A DNA stretch of 64,000 nt from Nemophila menziesii (taxonomy: Eukaryota; Streptophyta; Magnoliopsida; Boraginales; Hydrophyllaceae), in NCBI GenBank assembly GCA_029959085.1, contig JARWIR010000011.1:7379840-7443839 (forward strand), given 5' to 3'. Under the pieces are notes generated by a model. That model made no database searches, was not told where the DNA came from, and worked only from the letters and a program-made list of their open reading frames with translations. The translations under genes and the position numbers were made by a program. Every line of letters begins with the position of its first letter. Position 1 is the stretch's first letter. Below, one piece after another: positions 23,111 to 35,017 of the stretch.

Positions 23111-23834
23111 TTTTGACAATTTAGTCACTTATATTATAAATTTTACAATAAGGAATAAAGGGATTGAATACAAGGAGCAAACATGTTAGCTTGCAGTATC
23201 AAATAGAGTTTCCAGGTATTATCAAACTTTTTGAAGAGTTTCTTGAGGTTTCTTTCACAGTCTCTTCATCAATGCACAACTCCTTTATTACAGCACATGG
23301 TTTTTTAATTAATCTATTATGTTCACTTGCTATTACTTTTTATCTCCACAATTTGGTGTGGTACTAAATAGTTTATACACAAATTACTGTTAATAATTTA
23401 CAAAGGTAATACCTATCCAATGTAAATTTTGTTTTAGTTATTTTTTACCAAGAATTATGTTTTTATGCATCAATCCTTGTAGATTATTTACGGGTTTACA
23501 GAGTTACTCGGACCTTCTGGGAATTTGAAGGTTTTAAGTAAAAAATTAAATTAGGCCCCTTATTTTTGATAAAAAGTATATATGTATAGTAAACTATAAA
23601 AGAAGTTACATAAGCTGTGAAAATGGTTTAGTTTAACTTTTGTAAGAACTAAGAGGACAAATAAACATAACTCTAGAGATTTAAACGAATTAATTAAATT
23701 TACCTTAATCTCTAATTTGTACCTCTAAAATTTAAATCACTAATATGATTTTGTCACTGAATTTTCAACCGGCTAAACTGAAATAGAAAAAGAAAAAAAA
23801 ATTCAAACAACCAAACTCAACAAAGTCCAGTTTC

Positions 23835-24082
23835 AACACCACATGATCACCACGAGAATCCTCACTTGCACTTGAGGCTCCACAAATGTTGATACCCTTC
23901 TTATGGCTGCGTAACTTTGGAACAACGGAGGTGGTGGTAGTGGTGGTAATTAGGGTGGCAGAATCGGAAGCGGAAGCAGAAGTGTGTTCTTTTTTTCCAA
24001 GCGTGGTTGTGTTATTGTGTAGCCACACTTTCAACACAGTTTTATCGATGCCAACATCATTTCAAAGGGCTTCAATCTCTTC
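23835..24082 (-). pseudogene. ZF-HD homeodomain protein fragment (unit A)
   Basis: The minus-strand frame starts EEIEAL, then a stop where the others have a cysteine codon, then NDVG. It continues with the best-kept helix of the three copies, VLKVWLHNN, followed by TLGKKEHT. The tail has a run of Ser/Ala then Thr, KLRSHKKGINI and a Ser-rich end. The stop found in units B and C has become TTG, so the frame runs on. The homeodomain recognition helix and the GKK tail are the evidence for ZF-HD. The rest of the gene is absent. Confidence 0.7.
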
Positions 24083-26162
24083 TTAGTTCCGTATCATGAA
24101 GTATATTACCTGTGACTCATGAAGTACAACATAAATGTATGTTATTCCAAATTTATTAAAATTATTTATTAATATAATTTTTGAATAGATGCAACCAAAA
24201 AGTTATTAAGAAAATACTGAAATATATAATAATTCATCTAAGTACAATTAAAGAAAAAACAGCACAACTAATTATGTTTAATTATCCAAATTAATATTTT
24301 TCTTTCGCTTTAAAATTCCTAATTATTATATACACTGGCGGATCAGGGCCGGTTACCCCTACCCTGTAATAAAAATAGGCAATGATTTTATTTTTCAGAA
24401 AATAATCTCTAATAAAATCAACTACCTCAAAAACCCATACAGATTCAGGTTCAACGATAAAACAAAGTTAGCATGAGAAAGGATAGAGTAGGCTTCGACA
24501 TTCCATATAGTTGATCGACAAATATAAAGTATGGCGTTTTTTTAGGTTAAGATGGGATCTGATAATTTATAATGATTGAGTTTATGGGTTATGGGCCAAG
24601 AGGTTAGTTTTCTAGGTGGTGTTGTTGTTAGACATGAGTATCAATTTATCTTAATATTTGACTAAATCTTCTCAATTAATTAATTTTTTGGTAAAATTAT
24701 TTTCAATTAATTTAACTTACAAATATAGTGTCATTTATTTTTTAAGAATATTTAAGTATGAGTGGTAGTTAACTTTGTTTTTTTTAGTATTATTTTTTAT
24801 GGAGTTGATCCATTGTTTAGTTTTGGTTTTCTTGCCGTTTGTTGTTTGTGCGAGTATATTCTAAAAAATCAATTATCATCGGAGTCTTTTTTATATTCAT
24901 GTATTTTTCTTTCAACGTCATTACTTTTGGACTCATAATTTTAAAATAATTTAATTTGTCGGTAGGTTACTTTCCTCGTGCGATCGTCTATTCATTTTCA
25001 CTTGCGTGAGATTTCAAATAGATCATTTTAAATAATGATATTTAAGATAATAGAACTTACCACGATAAATGTATTCCAAATTTGTAAATTAAAACCGAAT
25101 GGGAGAACATGTCTCATTGATTCATTCACTATTAATAAGTTTTATACTTGGCCAACTTAAGTGGTCATACACCTATAATTATACTTAAATAAGTAATCCT
25201 AATATAGTTATTGACGACCTGAGATTTCACAGTCTCAAAATCTTAATTGGAATTATTTTCATAAAATTTGTGAATTAATTCGTTGCTCTATTATGATTTG
25301 TGTGTTTGACATGTGTATTTCCTCAAATCATTTTAACAAGTTTTTCACCCAATGATATGTGTAAAATCTCCATGTCAAATAAAACTCTATCTATAAGTAT
25401 AATAACCTAGTTAGATTAAAATAAATATTTTTTCACTAGCATTAATTATATAAATATTATATTTTTATTATTACTTATAATAATATACTTACCCACGGAA
25501 ATTATTTTTATACAATATTCAAATTTATATTTTGATTGTATGAACTTAAATAAAAATATATATGTAATTATAAATATTATATACATAATATTATATATAT
25601 TTTTTATTTTAATATAATATAATTATCTATTTATGTTTTATCCTTTAACAACTATTAAATTATTTTAATATTTTCTAAATAAAACAATAAAAAATAAAAT
25701 AGTATATTTTGAGATAAATAACATTTTTGGGCAGTTAAAATAAAAAACAAATATAGTCGTTTTTTTACAATAAAAATAAGTATAATACATAACGTTAATC
25801 ATAAAACTTCAAACTATTCTCTTCCTTTTTTTATTCTTTTTGTTAGTCAAACTCATCTTCCAAGTTTATATTTACTAAAAAAATATCAAATTCACACTCA
25901 CCCCACCCACCCCAGTATTTTCTCTTCTACAAAGACAACATTGCGACAAGGATTCCTCCTACACAAGGATAATGCCAAGGTCTAAAAAAATTAACTTTTT
26001 AATTAAACTCTACAAAATAAAATGATATAATTTACGTGTAATTTCACTCGCCTAGGAACAGTGATGTTCTCATTTCATTAAGGGGATGTTAGAGTGGGAA
26101 AAATTCTTGTATATTGTCTTGTTTAATTGATTTTTTTTGCAATAAATATCCATTTAGCGCAG

Positions 26163-26249
26163 TTGCTGCAGATGATCTATGATACAAAAGGGAGAAACCC
26201 TTATTATGCATTGAAGTAATTTCAAGTGATTTTTCTCGGGTTGTGGCAG
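26163..26249 (+). pseudogene. Exon-like conserved 87-nt block (unit B)
   Basis: This is the counterpart of 18217-18303, again bounded by gcgcag and gttcga. One stop (TGA for AGA) interrupts the frame after AADDL. The rest reads YKREKPLLCIEV then ISSDFSRVVAG. The parent gene is not recognised. Confidence 0.4.
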
Positions 26250-26589
26250 GTTCGATCAAATTCCATATTTCGTGAATGAAATTTCTGAGTTTTCAGCAAG
26301 AATATTCTTCTGTTTTCTGAAACATCTTGATGTTTATTAACTAAATTTTGAATTGGATATTTAAATTGTTAATAATTTTTAAAATTTGGCATATATATTG
26401 ATCTCACTTGCAAATACAGTTTAGGTTGATATATGATTGATTTGAAAAAAAGGAATGGAGAATCTTTTTAGAATATTTTGTGGAAGCAATCTCGAAGTAG
26501 AAAATATACCAATGTGTGTAGAAATCTCAAAATAGAAAACAAGTGTAGAAAATTGGAGTTATAATACCGCCCCGTGTCTTCTTAGAATG

Positions 26590-27134
26590 AGACTTTCCTT
26601 TTCATTCAGGGGCGCTTATAATGGGCAATTTTTTCAAAATGGTAGATTCCTTTTTTAGGAAAGCCTTATCTTGCTAGTGTTTGATATTATTGTTTAAAAC
26701 TAAGTATTTTTTTTTTAAAACCAGGATACAAAATTATGCTGACGTCAAGATATGTGTTTAGGGGACTAAATACGTAAAAATTGAACTTATTCAATAATGT
26801 AGTTTCAATGACTCTTTAAGAAATTTTCATTTAAAGATTCAAGACCTATTAGTCGTAGGTGGATCACTTTCTAAGGAGTCTTGAGGTGCATGGGTAAAAT
26901 AAATTAAAGCCTTTTTTACTAAAAATAACAATGTTCGTGAATCTCTAGAACCTAGACGCATTAAAATAAAAGCTTGGGAAATGCTTTCCTAAACATGTTT
27001 CATTTCCGGAAGATCAAAAAATATTTGTTGCAGCTCTTAGAGATATGTGGGAGGAATTATACAATTTAAATAATAAGCGAATCAATATTGACGATTGTTT
27101 TCTCGAGTTATCTATTCAATATATTCATGTGTAA
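26590..27134 (+). pseudogene. RPW8-type NLR (NB-ARC) fragment, unit B
   Basis: This copy keeps the clearest distal motif. The frame at 26997-27134 starts VSFPEDQKIFVAALRDMWEE and continues LYNLNNKRINIDDC. FPEDQ followed by VAAL and MW fits the ARC2 region of ADR1/NRG1-like NLRs. The RNBS-B part reads PGYKIMLTSRYVFRG near 26730-26775. The kinase-2 part (about 26670-26700) is more damaged than in unit A, and the GLPL part is partly deleted near 26850. It is a pseudogene fragment. Its strand is opposite to the copia and ZF-HD parts of the unit. Confidence 0.7.
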
Positions 27135-27249
27135 AGTTACGAATGAAGTAACTTCGCCATTATGTACTCTCTTTGTATTATTGCATAAAAAATTATAAAT
27201 TATGTGTTGATATATATATTTAAAATATTTTGTTACACATAATTTATTC

Positions 27250-27650
27250 ATGTCAACATTTATTTGTATTAATTAGCCATGCAAAGTGTCATTGTGTCAA
27301 CAATTATTCCACCCGTTTCTCGACTCTATGTATTACAGCCTCTGAAAAATCTATAACCCATTTGCTGACGTTATGTGGTAAAGCCTCAAAACTTATAACC
27401 CGTTTGCCGAAGCTATCAGGTAAAGCGTCCGCAAACCCTATAACCTATTTTCCGATGCTCCTGGTGTAGGTGACACTTTGTTATACACATCCATAGTAAC
27501 GACCCACAATAGAGACGATGTACCGAAAGCGTCAGTATTACAAAAACGACGCTCGTGTTGACTAAGCAGGTTGTAGCGTCGACAATATATGTGGCGACGC
27601 GATGATATCGTCAGCAAAGGACAAACATTTTGTCGCCAAATCTCTATATT
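27250..27650 (-). repeat. CpG-rich block with short internal repeats (unit B)
   Basis: Homologous to 14325-14745 and 19390-19790. The roughly 40-bp repeats lie at 27345-27455. The richest CG part is 27495-27620 (gacgatgtaccgaaagcgtc, gtagcgtcgac). The open frames at 27230-27469 and 27438-27710 come from this repeat and match no known protein. Confidence 0.55.
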
Positions 27651-27959
27651 CTTGTTCAATACATAAATAATATCAACAAAAATACAACATGGAAATACTA
27701 ATGAAGGCATGTTTGAAAATTATACTTATAAACCCCTTTAAAACACTTTTAGTTCTTTTTCAAATAATAAATTTTTTTAAAAGAGTTGCTTCCATTCAGA
27801 AGTGCTTCTAGTTTCCGAAATCTAAAAAATGTTTCCAAACAAGAACTTGATAATGAGTACTAGTTATTGTTACCAATACAACTAACACCGTGCAAAAAAT
27901 TGTTAAAGTGCTTTACATATAGAGAATTACTTTTTTACCTTTAAAAAATAGTTGAAAGT

Positions 27960-28990
27960 TTATGCATGATATTCTAAGAATGTAGTGTGTTATATAAGAG
28001 AATCAAAAGCATCATGACCATCTTCCTCACTAGTATCACCATTTGATAAAGAAATACTATATTCAGAAGTTACCTCATCATTTACCATTAATTCATAGTG
28101 AGTTAACATTCGTCATTCATCTAATGTGTTAGAGTGGTTATCATATCAAGTAGCATCTTCATATTTTTTATATCCGCCAAGAATGAGACTAGGTTCACAT
28201 GCTAGCTTTCATTCTCTTATGCATAGCACTTTTGACCATCCCAAGTGATATTTGAATGAGTATCCTTCTTAGATTTTCTTTGTGTAAAAAAGGAAAATAT
28301 TTTTTGATATGTCCTATCTTCTTACAATTATAGCAAGTAGGTTCTTCTTGCTTGATATCTCTACCATTCTTTTTAAAAGGGGTGTGAGAGCTTCTTATTT
28401 GGAAAATCTTTTATATCTTATAAATCTCTTCATATCTTTTGCCAACATAGCCAGTTCTTAATCTTCACTAGTCTCTTCTTCATAGGAATTCTCTCCCCTT
28501 CACTTTTCTTCTTTTCCTTTCTTTCCTTCTTCTTGCTAATTGAAGAATGAAAGATAATGTATTCTTTAACTCTCTTTCAAAGAATCGTCTATTAATATTT
28601 CGTCTTCAAACACATGTTCTTTCGTCATTAGATTTCATATAAGCTCATGAACCGTCAATTTTTAGAGAACCTTTGTGTCTCTTTTAGGCGTTATCTTTGA
28701 CTTGTATATCTTTGAAAGAACATAATTAAGGGTTTAGCATTTCTCTTTGTTGATGTAGGTTTGACCAATAGTTTTCAAGGTGTTTACAATGTTTGAGAAT
28801 CTTTGATCCATTGCGTTTGAGGTTTTATCGAGCTCCATTCAAAAAATCTCATATTTTGAGATATAGGGACCAACCATGGTTTATTTATTATCCACCCTAC
28901 CTTTAAATGATGGCTCCAAAATCTCCCACATTTCATGTGACAAACAACATACACTAACTCGGCTATACACAATGACCAATATTTGGTCAT
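27960..28990 (-). pseudogene. Copia gag, middle and C-terminal parts (unit B)
   Basis: The minus strand can be followed through broken frames. A CLSHEMWEILEPS-like stretch near 28940 fits the UBN2 motif around a conserved Trp. Then follow RFSNIVNTLKTIGQTYINKE near 28730-28800, an ELI...LMTKEHVFEDEI part near 28590-28650, the lysine/glutamate-rich stretch near 28450-28540, and the zinc knuckle CYNCKKIGHIKKYF near 28290-28335. The knuckle has Tyr for the last Cys, as in unit A. The N-terminus and leader are deleted at about 28990. Confidence 0.7.
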
Positions 28991-29625
28991 TTACTTTTTT
29001 TTAAATTTAGTCACATATATTATAAATTTTACAAGAAGGAATAAAGGGATTAAATACAAGGAACAAACATTATGTTCTCTTGCTATTACTATTTCTGTCC
29101 ATAATTTGGTGTGGTACTAATTTTTTGTACACAATTTACTGTTAATAATTTACAAAGGTAATACTTATCCAATGTACATATTGTTTTAGTTATTTTTTGC
29201 CAAGAAATATATATTATTACGCATCAATCCTTGTAGATTATTTCTGGGTTTACAGCGTTACTTAAACTGGGAATTTGAAAGTTTAAAGTAAAAATTTAAA
29301 TTAGGCCGCTTATTTTGATAAAAAGTATATATGTTACTAAACTAAAAAAGAAGTTACATAAGCTGTGAAAATGGTTTAGTTTAACATAGGTGAGAACAAA
29401 GAGGACAAATGAACATAACTTAGTTTAAGTTAGGTGAGAACAAAGAGGACAAATGAACATAACTCTAGAGATTTAAACGAACTAATTAAATTTACCTTAA
29501 TCTCTAATTTATACCTCTATAATATAAAACACTAATATGATTCTTTTAGTGAATTTTTTAACCGGCAAAACCGAAATAGAAAAAGAAAAAAAACTCAAAC
29601 AACCAAACCCAACGAAGATTAGTCT

Positions 29626-29878
29626 CTACACCACACGATCACCACAAGACTCCTCACTTTCACTTGAGGCCCCACTAATGTTGATACCCTTCTTTCGGCT
29701 GCGAAACATTGGAGCAATAGAGGTGGTGGTGGTGATTGGTGTGGCGGAAGCAGAAGCGGAAGCTGAAGTGTGTTCTTTTTTTCCAAGTGTGGCTTTGTTA
29801 TAGTGTAGGCACAATTTCAACACAATTTTATCGACGCCCACATCATTGCAAAGGGCTTCAATCTCTTCTTAGTTCTGT
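29626..29878 (-). pseudogene. ZF-HD homeodomain protein fragment (unit B), longest open copy
   Basis: The frame is open from EEIEALCNDVGVDK at 29878 down to a TAG at 29626. It reads through VLKLCLHYNKATLGKKEH, a Ser/Ala repeat, a Thr run, and APMFRSRKKGINI to a Ser/Glu-rich end. In ZF-HD proteins the recognition helix usually reads VLKVWMHNN followed by TLGKK. Here Trp is Cys and one Asn is Tyr, while unit A keeps VLKVWLHNN. Absence of the zinc finger and first helices shows a truncated capture. Being open in this copy does not show that it is expressed. Confidence 0.7.
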
Positions 29879-31266
29879 ATCATGAAGTATATTACTTGTG
29901 AATCATGAAGTACAACATAAATGTATGTTATTCCAAATTTAGCTAATATACCTGCATGGATGGTATATTTGTAATGTTAATCTTAATGTATAACAGGTAA
30001 ATCTTTTGCTATTTCACATAACACAGGGACCCATTTTTCAATTAACACAAAAAATAAACTATAGAGAATAACTAAATCATATATACAAAAGCAATAAATC
30101 TCTCTCATTCAATACAACCGACCATATTAAAAAATATTAATGTGTTGTGTGCATTTATTAATCAATATTAGTCTACTAATTTTTCATCCAATTATACAAG
30201 AAATGGAAAATGTCACTTAAACTGCTAATACTGCACACTGCCTTTAGAAAAAAGATAAAAATCCACAAACTTTTAATCTAAACTAACAAGAATCTTACCT
30301 CAACAATTAAGTAGATTGTGATGGTTGATTAAAATGGCATGTCCAACAATCTTATTCTTTTTTCTTTTTGTCTGTAATAATATTATTCTTGACAATGAAG
30401 TCCTGTGAAAAAAATATAGGAATATACATTAAATATTTTGTCTACACATCTCTTTAAATTTCACTATCAAAATTACATCAAATAATGATTTGATTCCTAT
30501 AACTGAATGAACACCCTAAATTAAAATTATGTTATAATTATTTATTAATCTAATTTTTGAATAGATGCAACAAAAAGTTACTAAGAAACTACTAAAATAT
30601 ATAATAATCCATCTAAGTACAATTAAAGAAAAAACAACACAAATAATTATACTTAATTAGCCAAATTAATATTTTTCTTTCGCTTTAAAATTACTAATTA
30701 TTATATACACTGGCGGATCTGGGCCAGTTACCCCCAACCCGTAATAAAAATAGACAATTATTTTATTTTTCAGAAAATAATCTCTAATAAAATCAATTAC
30801 CTCAAAAACACATACAGATTAGCATGAGATAGGATTTAACATTCCATATAGTTGATCGAAAAATTTAAAGTATGGCATTTTTTTAGGTTAAGATAGGATT
30901 TGATAATTTAAAATAGATTGGGTTTATGGGTTATGGGCCAAGAGGTTAGTTTTCTAGGCCGTGTTGTTGTTAGAAACTAGTATCAATTTATCTAATTATT
31001 TGATTAAATTTTCTCAATAAATTAATTTTTTTAGTAGAATTATTTTCAATTAATGTATCTTACAAATATAATGTCATTTATTTTTTAAGAATATTTAAGT
31101 ATGAGTGGTAGTTAGCTTTGTTGTTTTGATTTTTATGTAAAAGTATTATTTTTTATGGAGTTGATTAAGATTTTTTTTTATTTTGATCCATTGTTGTATT
31201 TTTGTTTCAACTGTCACTACTTTTGGACTCTTTTTTTTAAAATAATTTCATCTGTCGGTAGGTTCT

Positions 31267-32810
31267 CAATGTCTCCTCATTTGTGATAGATTTATGTTAA
31301 GATGAGACATCATTTTTAGTAATTTAGAAGTCTTTCTAATCGTTTTTCTTGAGAGATAGTGAACTTTCCTATTTTGAGTCTTGATTTACTAAATTAATAT
31401 TTTTAGAGCATATTGGGTTTAATTATTTATTTAGTGTGAAGCTTTAAAGATAATTATGGAGATTAATTAGATTTCAAGTCAAAGACTAAAAGATATGGAA
31501 AGAGATAAGCATGGTAATTGGAGATAAGGAAAGAAAAGCTAAATACATGGAAAAAGAAAAGCTGCCTTAAATCAAAATTTCTGCACCTACGACCACAAAT
31601 CAGCTTATATCTCAAAATCGGTGTAGAATTTGGAGAAATGGTCAAGAGCAAAGTTGACGATCCTTCCGAGACGATGAATTTCAACTACTCATACGCGTCA
31701 AACGGATTAGTATTGAAGCTGTTAGGACCAAAACAAAAACGGGCCTGATTTCATGTTTTAGGGTTACGAATTTGAGTTGGGCTTGGAGTACACTACTTAC
31801 ATTCTCCTTCAAGAAAACGAATTAGGTCTTCTGAACACCTAAAAATACACCTTTATATCACTTGTAAATCATCCTTGCTCAGTTCTAAACCTTATATTAA
31901 TTCTTAGTTATTGTAGAGAGCAAGATGATGTCTTTTATTATTTTCTTTAGTTTATTTCCTTTAGTTTATTTCCTTCAGGTATGAACTAAACTTCCCATAG
32001 CATGGGTTTTGCATCATGTATAAACTATGAATTCTAATTTTTTTCCATCTAAGTTTATTTGTGAATTACATGTTTTAATCTGATATTAGCTGCTTACATT
32101 TATATTTGTTTATGTGTTTTGATTTAATGATTATTTTCCTTGCTAGTGGACGAGTATAGGATTACATTAATAGTATTTAGATGATCACCATAGATGGGTG
32201 TCTAATTATTGAAACACTGCATAACGTCTAGTGTCGATATTGGTCTTGACAACACTAATTCTAACTAGATAGTCATTAGGGTATAATTTAATCATTATCA
32301 CCATGTATGGAAATTGATTGCTTAGGGCTCTAGTAGAGCAGGAAAACCCTATTTAAACCAACCTCGTGGTGTGTCTGTAGCCCCCTTAGGCGCTCTCAAG
32401 GTCTAAGGTATGGGAATTTAGAATCCTGACTAAGTATCTAAGAGCTAATTATCTCCCTTATTAACTAGATTTGATAGAAAGAATTAGAAGGATTAGTGCA
32501 TACTAGCAAAACCAAAGTTTAACTTCTCATATCATATTTCTTCGTATTTAATTTACTGACTTTATCTTCCTTAGTTTTATTAGTAATCTCGAATTATTCT
32601 CCTTTATTTTCCTGTCTCTTAATTAATTACTTCTTACTCGTTATTTCTACCCATTCGATTAACACACTAAGTCTCTGAGAACGAACTCAACTTATCATTA
32701 AAACTTGCATTCGTCCTGTAATACTTGCAGTACTGTGCCTGTCTAGGGTGAGAGTGCATTGTTTTCTGACTTACTATTTATCTTATTTTATCACACCCTA
32801 GGCGACACCA
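31267..32810 (+). mobile_element. Solo LTR, Athila-like, inserted in unit B
   Basis: Unit A (24970) reads straight through ggtaggttactttcc, while unit B is interrupted by 1,544 bp. The insert begins caatgtctcctcatttg, close to the TGATGTCTCCC start of the Athila LTRs at 44332, and ends gcgacacca, close to their ccacca end. The flanks gttct at 31262-31266 and gttac at 32811-32815 look like a decayed 5-bp duplication. Length and ends fit an Athila-type LTR, but the body is clearly a different subfamily. No internal region remains. Confidence 0.75.
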
Positions 32811-34052
32811 GTTACTTTCCTCGGGCCATCATCTATTCATTTACACTTGCGTGAGATTTCAAATAAATCATTTTAAATAATGATGTTCAAGATATTATAA
32901 CTTACCACAGTAAATGTATTCCAAATTTGTAAATTAAAACCGAATACGAGAACTTGTCTCATTGATTCATTTACTATTAATAATTTTTATACTTGGCCAA
33001 CTTAAGTGGTCATACACCTATAATTATACTTAAATTAGTAATTCTAATCTAGTTATTAACGAACTAAGATTTCACAGTCTCAAAATAATAATTGGAATTA
33101 TTTTCATAAAATTTGTGAATCAATTTGTTGCTTTATTATGATTTGTCTGTTTGACATATGTATATCCTCAAATCATTTCAACAAGTTTTTCACCCAATGA
33201 TAATGTGTAATATCTCCATGTCAACTAAAACTCTATCTATAAGTATATTAACCTAGTTAGATTAAAATAATTTTTTTTTCACTAGCATTAAGTATATAAA
33301 ATATAATGTTTTTATTGTTACGTATAATAATATACTTTCACACGGAAATTATTTTTATACAGTATTCAAATTTATATTTTGATTTTATTAACTTAAATAA
33401 AAATATATATGTAATTATAAATATTATATACATAATATTATATATATTTTTTAATTTTAATATAATATAACTATTTATTTATGTTTTATCCTTTAACAAA
33501 TATTAAATTATTTTAATATTTTTTAATTAAAACAATAACAAATAGTATATTTTGAGATAAAAAGCATTTTTTGGGCAGTTAAAATAAAAAACAAGTATAG
33601 TCTTTTTTTTGGACAACAAAAATAAGTATAATACATAACGTTAATCATAAAACTTTAAACTATTTTCTTCCTTTTTTTATTCTTTTTGTTAGTCAAACTC
33701 ATCTTCCAAGTTTATATTTACTAAAAAATTATCAAATTCACACTCACCCCAACCCACCCCAGTATTTGCTCTTCTGCAAAGATAACATTGCCACAAGGAT
33801 AATGCCCTGGTCTAAAAAAATCAACTTTTTAATTAAACTCTAAAAAATAAAATGATATATTTACGTGTAATTGCACTCATGTGTATAATTTTATACACAG
33901 ATCCGAAAATTTTCATATTTATGATAGTAGGATGCTTTTACCTAGGAATAGTGATGTTCCCATTTCATTAAGGGGATGTTAGAGTGGGAAATTTTCTTTT
34001 ATTCTGTCTTGTTTAATTGATTTTTTTTGCAATAAATATCCATTTAGAGCGG

Positions 34053-34139
34053 TGGCTGCAGATGATTTAAGATACAAAAGGGAGAAATCCTTATTATGCA
34101 TTGAAGTAATTCCAAGTGATTTTTCTTGGGTTGTGGCAG
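34053..34139 (+). pseudogene. Exon-like conserved 87-nt block (unit E)
   Basis: Counterpart of 18217-18303. The frame is open (AADDLRYKREKSLLCIEV) with one Arg-to-Trp change near the end. The upstream cag has become cgg, so the splice-acceptor-like edge is lost while the donor-like gt remains. Confidence 0.4.
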
Positions 34140-34489
34140 GTTCGATCAAATTCTATATTTTGTGAGTGAAATTTCTGAGTTTTCAGCAAGAATATTCTTC
34201 TATACTAGTTGCTTTCTGAAGCATCTTGATATTTATTAACTCAATTTTGAATTGGATATTTAAATTCTTAATAATTTTAAACATTTGGCATATATATATA
34301 TTGATATCACTTGCAAATACAGTTTCGGTTGATATATGATTGATTCTAAAAAAAGGAATGGAGAATTTTTTTAGAATATTTTGTGGAAGTAATCTCGAAG
34401 TAGAAAATATACCAATGTGTGTAAAAATCTCAAAATAGAAAACAAGTGTACGAAAATTGGAGTTATAATATTGCCTCGTGTCTTAGAAG

Positions 34490-35017
34490 GAGTCTTTACT
34501 TTTCATCCAGGGGCGCTTATAATGGGAAATTTTTCAAAATGGTAGATACCTTTTTTAGGAAAGCCCTATGTTGCTGGTGTTTTATGATGTATGGTCTGAA
34601 TCTAAGTAATTTTTTTAATACCTAGATACAAACTTATACTGACGTCAAAATATGTGTTTAGGGGACTAAATACGTAAAAAATGAATTTATTGAATGATGT
34701 AGTTTCAATGACTCTTTTCAAGAAATTTTCTTTTAAAGATTCAAGACCTTCTAATGAAGAAGGACAATAATTTTATCTTATCTTAGTGCAATTGAGAAGT
34801 GGTGATAGGTGGTAAAAAGCTGTGGCGGATTCAAAGTCGTAAGTGAATCACTTCCTAAGGAGCCTTGAGGTGGCATGGGTAAAATAAATTAAAGCATTTT
34901 TTACTACAAGTAGCAATATTCGTGAGTCTCTAAAACCTAATATAGACGTAAATAATAAAAGCTTCGGAAATGCTTCCTTGAACTTGTTTCATTTCCGGAA
35001 GATAAAAAAATCTATGT
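34490..35017 (+). pseudogene. RPW8-type NLR fragment, unit E (truncated)
   Basis: Matches 18640-19150. The GLPL-like part is clear: VKSCGGFKVVSESLPKEP at about 34815-34870. The kinase-2 and RNBS-B parts are recognisable with damage near 34560-34680. The fragment stops at about 35017 just after the start of the FPED region. Confidence 0.6.

Larger units (their letters stand above)
17900..25985 (-). repeat. Composite unit, copy A (minus orientation), plus start of the next unit
   Basis: The 17900-17979 part is the start of a further unit, cut by LINE A. Unit A runs from about 25985 down to 17980. Read along the plus strand it holds an exon-like block, an NLR fragment, the CpG-rich block, a MITE-like block split by a copia solo LTR, copia gag, a LINE fragment, the copia leader, a ZF-HD tail, and 1.9 kb of AT-rich non-coding DNA (24083-25985). 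About 500 bp present in unit B near 30000-30530 is missing here, at about 24160. After removal of the solo LTR and LINE piece the unit is about 6.5 kb. Confidence 0.85.
25986..33812 (-). repeat. Composite unit, copy B (minus orientation)
   Basis: Unit B is joined head to tail with unit A at about 25985 and with unit E at about 33812. Both junctions carry the same word, tctaaaaaaa followed by t(c/t)aacttttt. Order on the plus strand is exon-like block, NLR fragment, CpG-rich block, MITE-like block, copia gag, non-coding 28990-29600, ZF-HD tail, and non-coding 29880-33810 interrupted by a solo LTR at 31267-32810. The copia leader is deleted. Without the solo LTR the unit is about 6.3 kb. Confidence 0.85.
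33813..35017 (-). repeat. Composite unit, copy E (end part only)
   Basis: This is the distal end of a third minus-strand unit, head to tail with unit B. It matches 17980-19150 of unit A closely. It is cut at about 35017, inside the FPED part of the NLR fragment, by a retrotransposon gag fragment. The matching start of a unit lies at 40891-41155, so E and G may be the two ends of one interrupted unit. Confidence 0.8.

Noticed and set aside
27230..27710. Frames of 79 and 90 codons in the CpG-rich block
   Set aside because: The repeated peptide pattern reflects the roughly 40-bp DNA repeats, and the counterparts in units A and C are not open.
31463..31748. Two overlapping frames in the Athila-like solo LTR
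   Set aside because: They lie within an LTR on opposite strands, with no domain.
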